Positions 48,130 through 61,416 of a stretch of 64,000 bases of DNA are shown in pieces; the first letter of the stretch is position 1, and each line of letters begins with the position of its first letter. Where the stretch lies: positions 434,403 to 498,402 of the forward strand of contig NW_006767450.1 of the NCBI RefSeq assembly GCF_000264995.1, written 5' to 3'. The notes under the pieces are model-generated. The model ran no database searches, was not told where the DNA came from, and worked only from the letters and a program-made list of their open reading frames with translations. The stretch comes from Punctularia strigosozonata HHB-11173 SS5 (Eukaryota; Basidiomycota; Agaricomycetes; Corticiales; Punctulariaceae). A program made the position numbers and the translations under genes.

Positions 48130-48967
48130 GCGCGCGCTCGCATGGGGGAGGCTCCAAAAGACTGACGCGCGACGACGCCACGGTTTGCGGAGGCGGAGGC
48201 GGATTAGATACAATATTACGATACTTTGTTCTGGCGCGATACGGTGATCTTTGCTGTCAAGAAGTAACGATATGGGCTCTTTTCACCTACTCCATTGCCA
48301 TGGTCTGCCTACTCAGCGGAAGCGGGGCGAGATTACGTCGGTTGTGTGGACGCGCGTGAGTGCAGGTGGTGGACACGTCTCACCACTTGAACTCCTTTGC
48401 TCCAGCCCTTTGCCCGCAGTTTGCTGGTCTCGCAAGCACCACCACCGCGAACGAACCGAACCTTGCGGCTAGCCGTAGCTGTAACCAGCTATCATATATA
48501 TCATAACCGGCCTTGGCGCCGTTTCACCTCATAGATGCCTGGCTGTGCACTGCGAGCGTCATACAGCGGAGAGCTGCGCACCGTATGCGCAGTCAACTCA
48601 GACCTCGGCAGTTAACTCGAGCGGGGAAGATGCGCGCGCTCACGCCGATTATAGTCTGTCGTCTAGGCGGGCCGTTCGAAAAAGGCTTCTGCCCGCCTCT
48701 GACAGCTTCCTGACAACTTGGACCCATGCTCGCGAACGAACCGTTGCGGCGCAGCCCGAGCGCGCGATGGACCGTATCCAACGACCTTGGCGGGGGTTTG
48801 TCAGCGCGGAAGCAGACCGCTGCGCGCTGCGCATGTTGCAGCGGACGTGCCCTACGTTAAAAGGCTCGGACCGCCCTTCGGAATGGAGGACCTCAGCGGA
48901 GCATCTCCCAGGCCAGATTCCGAACAGTCAACACCACTACTTTTCAGTCTCATATACCACATACGTG
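48130..48967. other. Intergenic region between the two actin genes
   Basis: Holds the 3' flank of copy 1 and promoter of copy 2. A TATA-like atcatatatatcat lies near 48490-48503, far from the start at 48968. No further gene seen. Confidence 0.35.
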
Positions 48968-50507
<1,540 letters not shown>

Positions 50508-50948
50508 GCAGAGATGGGGGGGATCGATAGCATTTGTGCTCGGCGTTCGGTAGTTGCGTTCGCGATGGAAGCAGCCTGGGCGGGCGCTTTTGCGTTTGCG
50601 ATGTGGACGATACCTGCGCTTGTATTTAAATAGGATGAATAGAGCTGATTTGCAGCTGATAAATATTAGCGACGAATTCAATTCGCGGCTTCTCATTGGT
50701 AGACAAACAAGTTGATTCCGTTCCGTAGAGAAATACTGGCTGCAAATCAGCTCCAAACTCATTGTCTGAATATTGGATACTGACACGGTGAATGATGCTT
50801 GACGGCTTACGTAAACGCGTCGTGGCGGTGCCCATGGCGGTCTCGGCTGCGCTCCGGTTGGCGCTGGCTTCGTTTGTCCCCTCGGCGAGTCACGCCTGGA
50901 GAGGCGCCACTCGTTGCACTGAATACAAGGCCACTTAAGCTTAACAGC
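50508..50948. other. Intergenic region between actin 2 and RNA14
   Basis: About 440 bases with no supported gene; moderately AT-rich around 50640-50780. Confidence 0.35.
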
Positions 50949-53906
50949 ATGTTGCAAGATCATTCCGTGTTGGCCTCCTCTCAAAATTCCGAACGTATCG
51001 ATTCACCCGCCACAAGCCAGCAACTTCAACATTCCCAGCAAGACCCGTCCCAGAGTCCCTGGGATGTCCTGTTTGCCCGACTGAAAGACCACCCGCACAA
51101 CCCTGAGGGATGGAAGAAGCTCGTGGACCTCGCCGAGGCCCCGGGCCCGAACGGTGTCGTTCAGCTAGATAGGGTGAAGGCCACGTATGACCGCCTGCTG
51201 GAAACGTATCCGAATACCGTATGTGACGCAAAACTTGAGAGCGCGGCCCGTGTATCCGACCCATGTTTTGTGTAGGCTGGCGCGCAAATCGCGTACATCA
51301 ACCACTACATGCAAAATGGCCAGCAAGCGACCGTTGAGCAGCTGTTCAAACGTTTTTTGCCTACCTCGCCCGCCGTTGAGCTGTGGCGGCACTACATCGG
51401 TTACGTGAGGTATGTGCTTTCTGGTGTAACCCTCGATTGAAGTAGAACGGTTGCTCAGTCGTAGAGATTACAGGCGTCTACACTCGGGATCAGATCCAGG
51501 AGCCCGAAAAATCGTCGCAGACTCGTACGAGTACGCGCTGCGCCACATCGGTCAGGATAAGGATGCGGGTGAGATGTGGGCGGACTACGTCACCTTCCTC
51601 AAGATGGCGCAACCGACCACACCTCGCGAAGAGCAAGAGAAGAACGACGCCATCCGGAAGGCGTACCACCGCGCCGTGAAAATCCCGCTCGAGAACGTCG
51701 AGCGGCTGTGGTCCGAACTGGAGAGCTTCGAGAACGGCCTGAACCGGACGACGGCGCAGAAGTTTATGACCGATCTCCGGCCCGAGCACATGCAGGCACG
51801 GTCCGTCTTGCGCACGCTGCGCGGGCACCTCGCGACGCTGTTGCCGCCACCGCCGCCGAGCGGCGTGAGCGGTCGGACGAGCGTCTGGCTGCCCAGCGTG
51901 CCGACGTTCGACCCCGCGCAGAGAGCGCTCGTGGGCGCGTGGAAAGCGTATCTCAAGTGGGAGGAGAGCAATCCATTGGCGTTGGAGGAGAAAGATCGGG
52001 CGGTGCTGGAGGCACGGTTGAGGGGCGTGTACAGGAAGGCGGTTGTGCGGATGAGATACTTTGGCGAGATCTGGTGAGCCCTTGCCTGCGTCTTTTCCTT
52101 GGTGTTTGTTCCAATAGCTCAATTACAACGTGTGGCAGGTTCATGGCGTATACGTGGGCCAAAGGCCTTACCACCGGCAAGCAGGACGAGCCGATAACTT
52201 GGTTAGAAGCCGGCATCAAAGCGAATCCAGCGAGCTTTTTGCTCAACTTTGCATACGCCGAGGCGATGGAACTCAAGGGCGACTTCGCGAAGGTGCGCAC
52301 GACGTTCGAAACGTTCCTCAACGTCCTGCGCGCCGACCTGGACAGCCTTAAAGCCCGGATCGATGCCGTTTACCCACCGGCCGCGAACGGGGCCGCCGCC
52401 GGCGCGGACACGACGCTCGCCACGGATCCGAATACGAGCGTGGGCGCGAACACGACGATGAACTCCCAGAACACCCAGAGCTCGCAGGGGTCCACGACGA
52501 GCACGCCGGATGAGGAGTCGAAGCGGAAGGAGCTCGCGGAGAAGCGGACGGAGTACGGGCTGGTGTACATCATGTACATGCGCTTCTCGCGCCGGGCGGA
52601 GGGACAGATGCCGTGGCGGTTGATCTTCAAGAAGGCCCGCCAGGACTCGTGGACGCCTTGGGAGGTGTACGAGGCCGCTGCTCTCATGGAGTACCATTGC
52701 AGCAAAGACGTCGCCGTCGCCGGAAGAATCTTCGAAAAGGGAGAGGAGCTCTTCGGGGACGAGATCGAGTTTGTGACGAGGCATTTGGGCTTCCTCATCT
52801 CGATCAATGATCAGAACAGTGAGTTTCATTCCCAAGTATGCCTTTTTCGGTTTTTCAATATATTGATCACGACGTTCGTACAGATGCCGACGCGCTGTTC
52901 AAGAAGGCGGTCACCAAGTTTCCCGCGGATCGCGCCCGCCCGCTATGGGAGCGCTGGGCGCGATATGTATACCAGTTCGGTGACCTCCCCAGCTCCCAAG
53001 AGCTCGAGAGAAGGTTCGCGGAAGTCTATCCGAACGGTAAGTGACGTTGTTGGCACCTGGTGATATCACTCTGACTCTCCGTTTACAGACCCTCCGATTA
53101 AGCGATTTGCCCAACGCCATATCTACCTTGGCACTGACGCCATCGCCGCGCGCGACCTCGGCTTCGCCATCGCACGCCAAAACAACCTGTCCTCGAACTC
53201 GAGCGGCAGCTCGGTTGGCAAGGCCAACCCGGACGCGTCGTCTGCGTCGATGGCGCCCCCGCCGGCCAAGAGGGGGGCGTCGCCGGATGGAAGGAGGCGG
53301 GACGAGCCGCCACCGGCCAAACGCCAGCGTGGGAGCCCGCCGCCGAGGGACAGGGAGAGAGAGCGCGAGCGCGAGAGGGAGCGCGAGAGGATGGAGAGGG
53401 AGCGGGATAGGGAGAGGCTGGAACGCGATCGCGAGAGGGAAAGAGAGCGCAGGGCGGCGCTGGCGCAGATGCCGCCGCCCCCGGCGAGGAGGTACGCCAG
53501 CCCGGCGGGGAGGGAGCGCGACCATGGCAAGCCGCACAGGGAGGTGCATGTGCCGCCGGTCATCTCGTGGTTCGTCGGAACTTTGCCCCCACCGGCGGCG
53601 TTCGACGGTAAGCGTTTCTGCTCCTTGCGTCTCGTGATGCTTGTGCTGACGACATATGTGTGTATAGGTCCTGTCTTCAAGACGGACGACTTGATGAGCT
53701 TGTTCAGGAACGCGATCATACCCAGTTCGAACTCTTCTTCCGCTGGGCCGCCGCCGCCTCCACTACGCGACGCAAGCCCACATGGAATGCCTCCACGCCG
53801 AGGTGAGTCATTGGTGTTCAACTATGCCGCCGACCCTAACCGTCACTCTGTTGCACATTCAGCACGACCACCACCGGATTATACATTGGGCGGGCGACGG
53901 TGGTGA
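50949..53906 (+). CDS. RNA14: mRNA 3'-end processing factor RNA14/CstF-77
   Basis: Multi-exon gene. The N-terminus has WDVLFARLKDHPHNPEGWKK, the opening of the HAT-repeat array. HAT repeats continue with AGAQIAYINHYMQNGQQATV, ARKIVADSYEYALRHIGQD, ARKIV-type helices, LWSELESFENGL and RHLGFLISINDQN. The C-terminal section has a long Arg/Glu run (RERERERERERERMERERD) and then HVPPVISWFVGTLPPPAAFD, the CstF-50/Rna15-binding type of tail, followed by FKTDDLMSLFRNAIIP. It ends PPDYTLGGRRW. The protein scaffolds cleavage and polyadenylation factor IA and works in the nucleus. The Arg/Glu tract is unusual for the family and suggests an added RNA- or protein-binding region. The start at 50949 is the first ATG with family-like sequence; a short upstream extension is possible. 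Confidence 0.9.
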
Positions 53907-54257
53907 TACCACACAAAATTATGGACAACCCAGAGCATGCATTCTCCTGCATATACCTACGTTCCTTCTCTGCTCTTGATGCTACTTTCCATTAGGCGTA
54001 AGACGTTGCACCCATGCTTCCTCCGCAATACATACTGTTTTTCCGCGATGGTGGCGTGTGACCCTACCCGTTGATCCATTCTACTGCGCGCCTCTCATGT
54101 CATGTCCGCGTCGTATGCTGTGACAAGAATCGCTTATACCTGAGTCTACGTACTGGCCAGAGAGCAACGCCCATTAGAGTGTCTCTGCTTGGCTTTGCAG
54201 CAGACAACAGGCACCTATTAATCTGCGTTGTACAATACTGGATCGTCATCGTTCGCT
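53907..54257. other. Short intergenic region
   Basis: Separates RNA14 from the AT-hook gene, both on the plus strand. No supported gene. Confidence 0.35.
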
Positions 54258-55241
54258 ATGTCGGCAGTAGAGTCGCATGCGACTTCAAGCAGCTCGGACT
54301 CCGTTGTACCCCGTGGTCGCGGTCGTCCCAAGGGGAGCAAGAACAAGAAGACACTCCTGGCGTTGCAACTCCAGGCCGCTTCGCAACACCCGAGTGGTCA
54401 TAATGAGGTGGTGAAGAGGCCTCGAGGTCGTCCACGGAAACATGTATGTTCTGCTGCGTTCGCGAGCGCTTCTGTATCCGACATGTCTGGTTTCCTATGG
54501 CCAGCCAATTCCGGACGCTTCGCTCGTCAAGAGACCTCGCGGGCGTCCGCGTAAACATGTGAGTCACTTTGCTATTTATCGCTGCGGCTTGCTATCTTCT
54601 CCTGACTTCTTACCTACTACCACCGCGTATAGCCTCTCCCTTTAACACAGGCGACGTCTGCTGATGAGCCGAGGAGCAGGAGAAGCTTTTCCGCCAGTTC
54701 GTTCTCAGTGCCTGACTCGGGGACGCCCTCGTCTTCAGGCGGGGTCGCGGACTGGGAGAGCTCGAGCTCCTCTGGTGGTTCCGCGTACTCTCGCTGGGAG
54801 ACCTCCCGCAGGACTCCCTTTGACGTCTCGTCCATGAGCAACCAGCAGGCTCGGGCAGCATCCTCCATCGCACCGAACGAGGAGCGCTCGCGTCCTCGAC
54901 AGGAGGAGAAGACGAGTATGGAGTTCCACCTCAAGATCGTGTACCATGACGAGGATAATGCTCGAAAGTGGTGCCGGCTATGCATGTATGCACTCCTTCT
55001 CTTCCCTCACTTCTCTCACTCCGCAGTCAATGCTGAGATATGGTCAATCTACTCCAGGATTCAGACGCGGGAACAGGAAAATGCGGCACATGTGAAGCTG
55101 CTGCCGTTCCCCATCGATGCGACGCCGTCCTCGCTGATCCAACATTGCGAGAACATGCATACTTCGACGTGGAGACGGATCGCTGGTCTTCCTGCAGAGC
55201 AGGCGGAAGAGATGGCCGCGGCTTTGGTGGTGAAAAGGTAG
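54258..55241 (+). CDS. AT-hook DNA-binding protein
   Basis: Multi-exon gene opening MSAVESHATSSSSDS. Three AT-hooks: RGRGRPKGSKNKK in exon 1, and two copies of KRPRGRPRKH, one closing exon 1 and one closing exon 2. Each KH is followed at once by a GT donor, so a hook-bearing exon end seems to have been duplicated. A Ser-rich linker follows, then KWCRLC and, about 45 residues later, LIQHCENMHTSTWRR. Those Cys and His are spaced like a BED-type zinc finger, though this is only a guess. An internal candidate intron starts gtatgcactcc (54985 region) with acceptor ctccag; with or without it the frame stays open to 55241. A nuclear regulator or chromatin protein is likely; targets unknown. Confidence 0.65.
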
Positions 55242-55503
55242 TGCGGCGGTCGCTCGACAGGAACACAGCCTTGAATCTTGCGGCACCTGTATGTTTTAGC
55301 TAACCGGTCTACTCTTTGATTAGCCTCTTCGTTTACACCGTGTGTGTCGCATAGTGTAGTTGCACTGTAATAACATCTTATGTCTGTGCTGCACTGCAAG
55401 CGCTATCACAATTCTATACTCAGTTTCATGCCCCGTATCTCCGCACGCGCGATACCACGATGAGCGCTTACCACCATGTTCGGCTCGGAATCCGCTCTTC
55501 GCC

Positions 55504-58149
55504 ATGCCCCTCCTCGGCACCGACCATTCAATACTCGTCAAGGATGAGGCCCCCTTCTTCAGATCGTTAGCAGAACTAGACGACTGGGCGTCGAAACCGT
55601 CGCCCAAGCTCGGCGCGGTACTCCCGTACACGCCACGCAGGCCGGTCCCTGGCCCGCAAGCGCACCAGGGGAAGCTACTGGTGAACCACGGCCGATTGCT
55701 CGCGATTATAGCCATTGCTGACTGCGGCTGAAGGTCTGTCACGACTACAAGGTGAAGATGGTTTTCCAACTTGCTACACCTCGTGTGCTCACCACCCGGT
55801 GATCATAGGGCGGTTACACCGAATCGACGTCGGCGCATGGTTACACCTTCAATTTCTGGCCTTTATGCGACTCTTTCATATAGTACGTCGTCATTTGTTG
55901 ATTCTTGTCAAGGATCTCCCTCATATCGTTCCAGTTTCTCGCACCACCGAGTGACTATTCCTCCGCCGGGATGGAGCACGGCTGCGCATCGCCAAGGCGT
56001 CAAAATGCTAGGCACCTTGTGAGTCAGGGTTTTTCTTCTCCCTTGCGTACGCATGCCTATATCTCTTCTGGCTCGCAGGATATTCGAAGGCGACGGCGAA
56101 GCGGATTGTCTGCGCCTCCTCGTCGGACGCTTGCCCTCGAACGTTACGGGCTCTTCTGCAGGAGACACGCTTCCCTTCTCGCCGTATTACGCCCGGGTAC
56201 TTGCGGATCTAGCGTACCAGCGCGGTTTCGACGGTTACTTGCTCAACTTTGAATGCCCGTTGCGAGGTGGACTGGAGCAGACTCGCGCCCTGACTGCGTG
56301 GATCGCGCTCCTTGACGCGGAACTCAAGTCGAAAGTCGGACCTCATGCAGAAACTATATGGTACGTCCAACGCATGGACGATCGCAAGACTTGAACGCTG
56401 ATCGTATGTATTCGTCCTATCAGGTACGATAGCGTGGTCGTTACTGGTCAGCTCCGATGGCAAGATCGGTTGAACAGCCTCAACCTGCCCTTCTTCCTTC
56501 CGTCTACAGCCTTCTTCACGAACTACACAGTGAGCATCTTTCGTCGCCTTCAACGGGTATATATGCTCACAATGCGAGTGTAGTGGCCCGCACACTACCC
56601 AAACCTCACCGCCTCGTACTTCCTGTCCCTCGCCCAGGCCTCGCTCGCCCAACTCCGAACACAGCCGAAGACGCTCAACTCTGTGTACGTCGGAGTCGAT
56701 GTATGGGGCCGCGGGCAACACGGCGGCGGTGGCCTCGGCTCTTATCGCGCGCTCGCCCACATCGATCCGCTCGGACTTGGCCTTAGCGCCGCGCTCTTCG
56801 GGCCCGCATGGACATGGGAGTCGGAGCAGGACAAGCCTGGGTTCGATTGGCAGACGTGGTGGAAGTACGAGCGGCTGCTGTGGGTTGGCCCGGAGGACGA
56901 ACAGGGCCGGCCGGACGTGCCGGAGGCGCCCCGAAGGGAGGGAGAGCCGGTGCACGACCACGGGCCCTTCGAACCCATCGCGAACTATTTCGGGAGGCGC
57001 GCTCCTCCAGATCCTCTGGACGTGGCGTTCTGCACGACGTTCTGCCCTGGCGTGGGGAACGCGTGGTGGGTGGAGGGCGTGAAGGTGATGGACAAGGCGG
57101 CAACAGGAGGGTGGACGGACGTGGATAAGCAGACTTCGCTCGGGGACTTGGTGTGGCCCAGGGCTGCTGTCACCTGGGAGGCGGAGAACGATCAGCCCCC
57201 GCGGACGGACGTGTTGCCCACCGCGACCTCGTCTATCTTCTTCGAAGATGCATGGACTGGAGGCAGCAGCTTACGGCTGTCATTCTCCTGTCCTGGCTCA
57301 GACGCAGAGGATGCCTTTTTCCGTTGTCTCTGGGTCCCAGTGCAATCTGCAGCACTGAGCTCCCAAATGCCCTACCATGTGACGTTGGTGTACAAGGTCG
57401 ACGCGCAGGAGGACGATGCCCAAGTGGAAGTGGACCTAGGTTTATCGATCAAGATTCTGGCACCGGACGGCAAGGCACATCACAACCTCAACGTATCCCC
57501 GGTGTCCACAGATCAAGCGATCGACCTTCCCGGAGGATGGAGCCGCACGACAGTCCAGCTCACGCTCAGTGCCGACCAATGCGAGCTTGCGAGGGATGGC
57601 GTCGCCATTGGACTCGCCCTTGGCTTCGCTGTGGAGGACCCTACGCAGTCCTACAAGTTTTCTGTTGTTCTCGGACAGCTGGCCGTTTACCCAGCGCCGT
57701 TAACTGCACCCCTGTCACAGACAAACCCGAAGGTCCTATGGGCCTCGTACACTCCCGGTACAGCACCGGCATCCGCCGGCGTGCTCGAATGGGAGACTGC
57801 CGCGTCCTTGCCGACGCTACCCAGCCTGTCCATCACATCTCCCGACGACCCCATCCCTGCGTGGATCCTGGATTACAGCCAGCGACAGACACCCGCGTTT
57901 TCATACTTCAACATCTACGTGCAGGCGCGAACGCCGCTGGCGCCGAGCGTGCCATTGCCGGGGCAGGCGACGTTCATCGGTACAACAGGTCTGGACGGCC
58001 GCTTGCACCGTTTCTTCGTGGACGATGCTTGCCTTCCAGAGGCTCTGCAAGGTATCGGCGTGCGGTTTTACGTGCAAGGCGTTACCGACCGAGGGAGGGC
58101 GTTGAAGTGGGACCGATGCGCGTTCGTGGATGTGCAGCTTCCGAAGTAG
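55504..58149 (+). CDS. Endo-beta-N-acetylglucosaminidase, GH85
   Basis: Multi-exon gene opening MPLLGTDHSILVKDEAPFF. An 18-base exon at 55734-55751 supplies VCHDYK in KLLVCHDYKGGYTES. The catalytic segment is GFDGYLLNFECPL, with the Asn and Glu of the GH85 NxE motif. Downstream lines TIWYDSVVVTGQLRWQDRLN, FFTNYTW and NSVYVGVDVWGRG fit the barrel of the cytosolic ENGase family. The C-terminal half is beta-rich and probably holds the accessory domains. No signal peptide is visible, so a cytosolic enzyme is expected, cleaving the chitobiose core of free or misfolded-protein N-glycans. Length is typical for fungal and animal ENGases. Confidence 0.88.
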
Positions 58150-58682
58150 CGTTGTCGTTGGGCAATGTCAACACTCGAATCTCATATAGAAGGAGCTGCT
58201 TGGCGTATATGAGTTCATCTCATGCACTGTATGTGCTGGGGGGGCTTCGTAGTTCAACCGCAAACATGAAGACCATCGGTATGTGCCATGGATTAGGGGA
58301 GTGGTGTGCTCGCAACGAGCTCGTCGCCTCATGTCAGCCCGACGAAGACCGTCGAGAAACGCGCCGCAGAGGCAATCCCCACCGGCGCTGTGCAGAAGCA
58401 CCGAAGGCACGCCGAGCACTTGTCGCGCTTGGGCTTGGATTGAAGCCCGAACTTACGGTGGTCTCCATCCGATATCGGTCGAAGGAAGGACCCGCACCTT
58501 CTTGGACTCCGTACATTCATGCTCTTATACCAGCCATGATTGTGTCCCCTTCCCTTGCTACACTGCACCCTGGGCTGCTAGCGTCCTCGCACTCATCTTC
58601 AGTAGAAGATAAGCATGCGTGGGCGCGACCACCCGTCCACTCGTTTAGACACCACGCCTGATACTCTCACATTTTGTATCTC
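58150..58682. other. Intergenic region downstream of GH85
   Basis: Only short frames, none with a domain. No supported gene. Confidence 0.4.
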
Positions 58683-59259
58683 ATACCTCATCGTACTCCT
58701 CGTCATAGTGCTCCGCGGATTCTCTGTCTCTTATCCTTATCATTTCTCTCTGCACATATACCGTTTCGGTCTTCTTGGTGACATCAATGGTTCCATTGCT
58801 CGCTGCCGCTGTTCGATGTACCCTTCGACATGATCATCTCCCTTTGTGGATGCATGACAATACACTCGTGGCCGTTCATACCAACGATCCATGGACATGG
58901 TCCTCGCGATGTGCCCCGCGCAAGAAGACACGGGCAGTCGCACAAAATTAGCCCAAGGTATGTCATCGAATTCGCGAATACATTGCACAATGATGCGGGA
59001 GACACTGAGCGCAGAGAGATACATGACGCTGTTATAACATTCCATTCCATTGCCCGACCCAGACCCATCCCGGAGCGTCGACAACAAACTTGAAATTCCT
59101 AAGAAAAACTCAACATTCAGTAAAGCGCGTTCGTCACCTAGAGAGATGTGTGTCAGTGAGGGAGTTGGGGTGAGATGCACGCGCCCGACTGTGTTCGCAA
59201 TTCGGGCGCGCGCTCTCCGGGGGCACGAGGGCCGAGAGTCAAAGATACCGCGAACATCA
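58683..59259. repeat. Left copy of a direct repeat flanking the sequence gap
   Basis: This 577-base segment is repeated almost base for base at 59582-60157, the other side of the N run. The only difference seen is one base near the end (cgcaattcggg against cgcaatcggg). Minus-strand open frames of about 95-160 residues cross both copies, but none has a domain, so no gene is called. The identity and position next to the gap suggest one locus assembled twice. Confidence 0.8.
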
Positions 59260-59581
59260 NNNNNNNNNNNNNNNNNNNNNNNNNNNNNNNNNNNNNNNNN
59301 NNNNNNNNNNNNNNNNNNNNNNNNNNNNNNNNNNNNNNNNNNNNNNNNNNNNNNNNNNNNNNNNNNNNNNNNNNNNNNNNNNNNNNNNNNNNNNNNNNNN
59401 NNNNNNNNNNNNNNNNNNNNNNNNNNNNNNNNNNNNNNNNNNNNNNNNNNNNNNNNNNNNNNNNNNNNNNNNNNNNNNNNNNNNNNNNNNNNNNNNNNNN
59501 NNNNNNNNNNNNNNNNNNNNNNNNNNNNNNNNNNNNNNNNNNNNNNNNNNNNNNNNNNNNNNNNNNNNNNNNNNNNNNNNN
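59260..59581. other. Assembly gap (322 N)
   Basis: A run of undetermined bases from 59260 to 59581. The sequence flanking it on the right restarts inside the left copy of the repeat, so the true distance and content across the gap are uncertain. Frames that bridge the gap have no meaning. Confidence 0.95.
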
Positions 59582-60157
59582 TACCTCATCGTACTCCTCG
59601 TCATAGTGCTCCGCGGATTCTCTGTCTCTTATCCTTATCATTTCTCTCTGCACATATACCGTTTCGGTCTTCTTGGTGACATCAATGGTTCCATTGCTCG
59701 CTGCCGCTGTTCGATGTACCCTTCGACATGATCATCTCCCTTTGTGGATGCATGACAATACACTCGTGGCCGTTCATACCAACGATCCATGGACATGGTC
59801 CTCGCGATGTGCCCCGCGCAAGAAGACACGGGCAGTCGCACAAAATTAGCCCAAGGTATGTCATCGAATTCGCGAATACATTGCACAATGATGCGGGAGA
59901 CACTGAGCGCAGAGAGATACATGACGCTGTTATAACATTCCATTCCATTGCCCGACCCAGACCCATCCCGGAGCGTCGACAACAAACTTGAAATTCCTAA
60001 GAAAAACTCAACATTCAGTAAAGCGCGTTCGTCACCTAGAGAGATGTGTGTCAGTGAGGGAGTTGGGGTGAGATGCACGCGCCCGACTGTGTTCGCAATC
60101 GGGCGCGCGCTCTCCGGGGGCACGAGGGCCGAGAGTCAAAGATACCGCGAACATCAT
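59582..60157. repeat. Right copy of the direct repeat flanking the gap
   Basis: Matches 58683-59259 throughout apart from one deleted base. The right copy continues into unique sequence (ccgtgcacaacgatatccgc), which the left copy would have entered had the N run not begun. Confidence 0.8.
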
Positions 60158-60520
60158 CCGTGCACAACGATATCCGCGCACCTCCAACCCCTCGAACCTC
60201 GCGCCCCCTTGCGACCAGCGCAAGAGACCGAAGCTAGAAACCGGAGCCGAAACCGAGCCAAGCCAAGACCTGAAAAGCAGAGCAAAGCGATTAGTAGAGC
60301 CTGTGGAAATGGTTAGCCTATGATCATATGTATGGAGATGAAGGGAGGCTTACCGAAAACAAATATCAGCGCATCGGAGTCTCTTGAAGCCTGGTCGCCG
60401 GTCCCTGGAATCTGTAAAATCTGCGAACGAAATTCAGACAAGGAATCATAACGAAAAACAGGAAGACTCACCTAAAGAAGTGCAGTGCGAAGTTCCACCT
60501 GCGCCCCCACTCCGACGCCC

Positions 60521-61052
60521 TTAGACATCAACCTGACCTGCCCGCCGAATTGCTCCCTTCCTCTCCACCATAGCCTTCCTCGCCCCCATCAAGCCCTTCT
60601 TCATCGCCTTCCTCCTCTCCACCGTCGCTTGACCCTCACCGAGCACCATATCCCAGTCCATCTCCTGCACCTCCTCCACGACCTTGACATCGACCTCGAC
60701 CTTGATCTCGACGACCGCCGGCATCTTGCGCCTTCCAGTGACGATGGAACCGAGCCTCTTCAAGCCCCTCTCGACCGACCTCAGACCGGTGACCGCCGCC
60801 TGCAGAACGACGGGCCGGGCCGAGGCCACGGGCAGCTCCTTTCTAACTTCCAACGACGACGAAGGGCTCGTGGGCACCTGCGTGATCGATATATCGTTCA
60901 TGAGGCTCGTCGTTGATAAAATAAGGGGCAAGGCCACATACCTGGACACCTCCGCGAACGATTTCATAAAAGACCAGCGTACCGTCCGACTTCTCGTAGA
61001 TGAAGACAGAGGCACCGGCGTAATGGACAGCGACGATGAGAGTGGAGCGCAT
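60521..61052 (-). CDS. Small hypothetical protein
   Basis: Two exons, 61052-60942 and 60877-60521, joined by a 64-base GT-AG intron in frame, give 155 residues. The N-terminus (MRSTLIVAVHYAGASVFIYE) is hydrophobic with a short beta-like stretch; the C-terminal half is Lys/Arg/Glu-rich and helical (RRKAMKKGLMGARKAMVERK). No family recognised. A second reading is possible: a donor at GGCAG|gtcagg and acceptor at gcgcag, then one more exon, would give a longer C-terminus reading DFTDSRDRRPGFKRLRCADI and ending near 60305. Which end is right cannot be decided here. The assembly duplication lies just downstream. Confidence 0.45.
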
Positions 61053-61367
61053 GATATTATGAGGGGATGATTGAGATGTGGAAGTTTGTGGTTGCTTTGC
61101 AGTAATGAGGTGATGGATGTATCAGGAGAAGATGTAGTTGGCCATATAACGAGCATCCAGCGAGCTCTTATACCAGGAGAGAGCGGATGCGGAATAACCG
61201 TGCGGCTCGACTTCACGGAAGGTGGATTGGCTCCTTTGGTCAATTCCCGGTGCACAGACCTCCCAGAAATCTCGTGGAACGACTTGCTCTTTGGATCATA
61301 GAGCCGATGAGATACCACGTAGCATAGATCCCGGCCAGTTGAGCCTCGCATGGAGTAGTGCAATGTT

Positions 61368-61416
61368 CGGAAGGAGGACATGAAGTCGTAAATTACGACT
61401 TTATGTCCTCCTTCCG
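61368..61416. repeat. Near-perfect 49-nt palindrome
   Basis: Arms of 24 bases (61368-61391 and 61393-61416) around one central A. The left arm begins cggaaggaggacat and the right arm ends atgtcctccttccg. The single mismatch would be a G-U pair in RNA, so a transcript would fold into an almost uninterrupted hairpin. It is not part of any recognised gene. Confidence 0.8.

Noticed and set aside
52203-52835. Open frame opposite RNA14
   Set aside because: Antisense shadow without domain.
57153-58661. Open frame of about 500 residues overlapping GH85 in another frame
   Set aside because: It has no domain and low-complexity Arg-rich composition; the GH85 frame is clearly the coding one.
59050-59679. 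Frames running through the N gap
   Set aside because: Undetermined bases keep a frame open artificially.
58740-60123. Minus-strand frames repeated on both sides of the gap as a gene pair
   Set aside because: No domain or convincing splicing, and the duplication is probably an assembly artefact.
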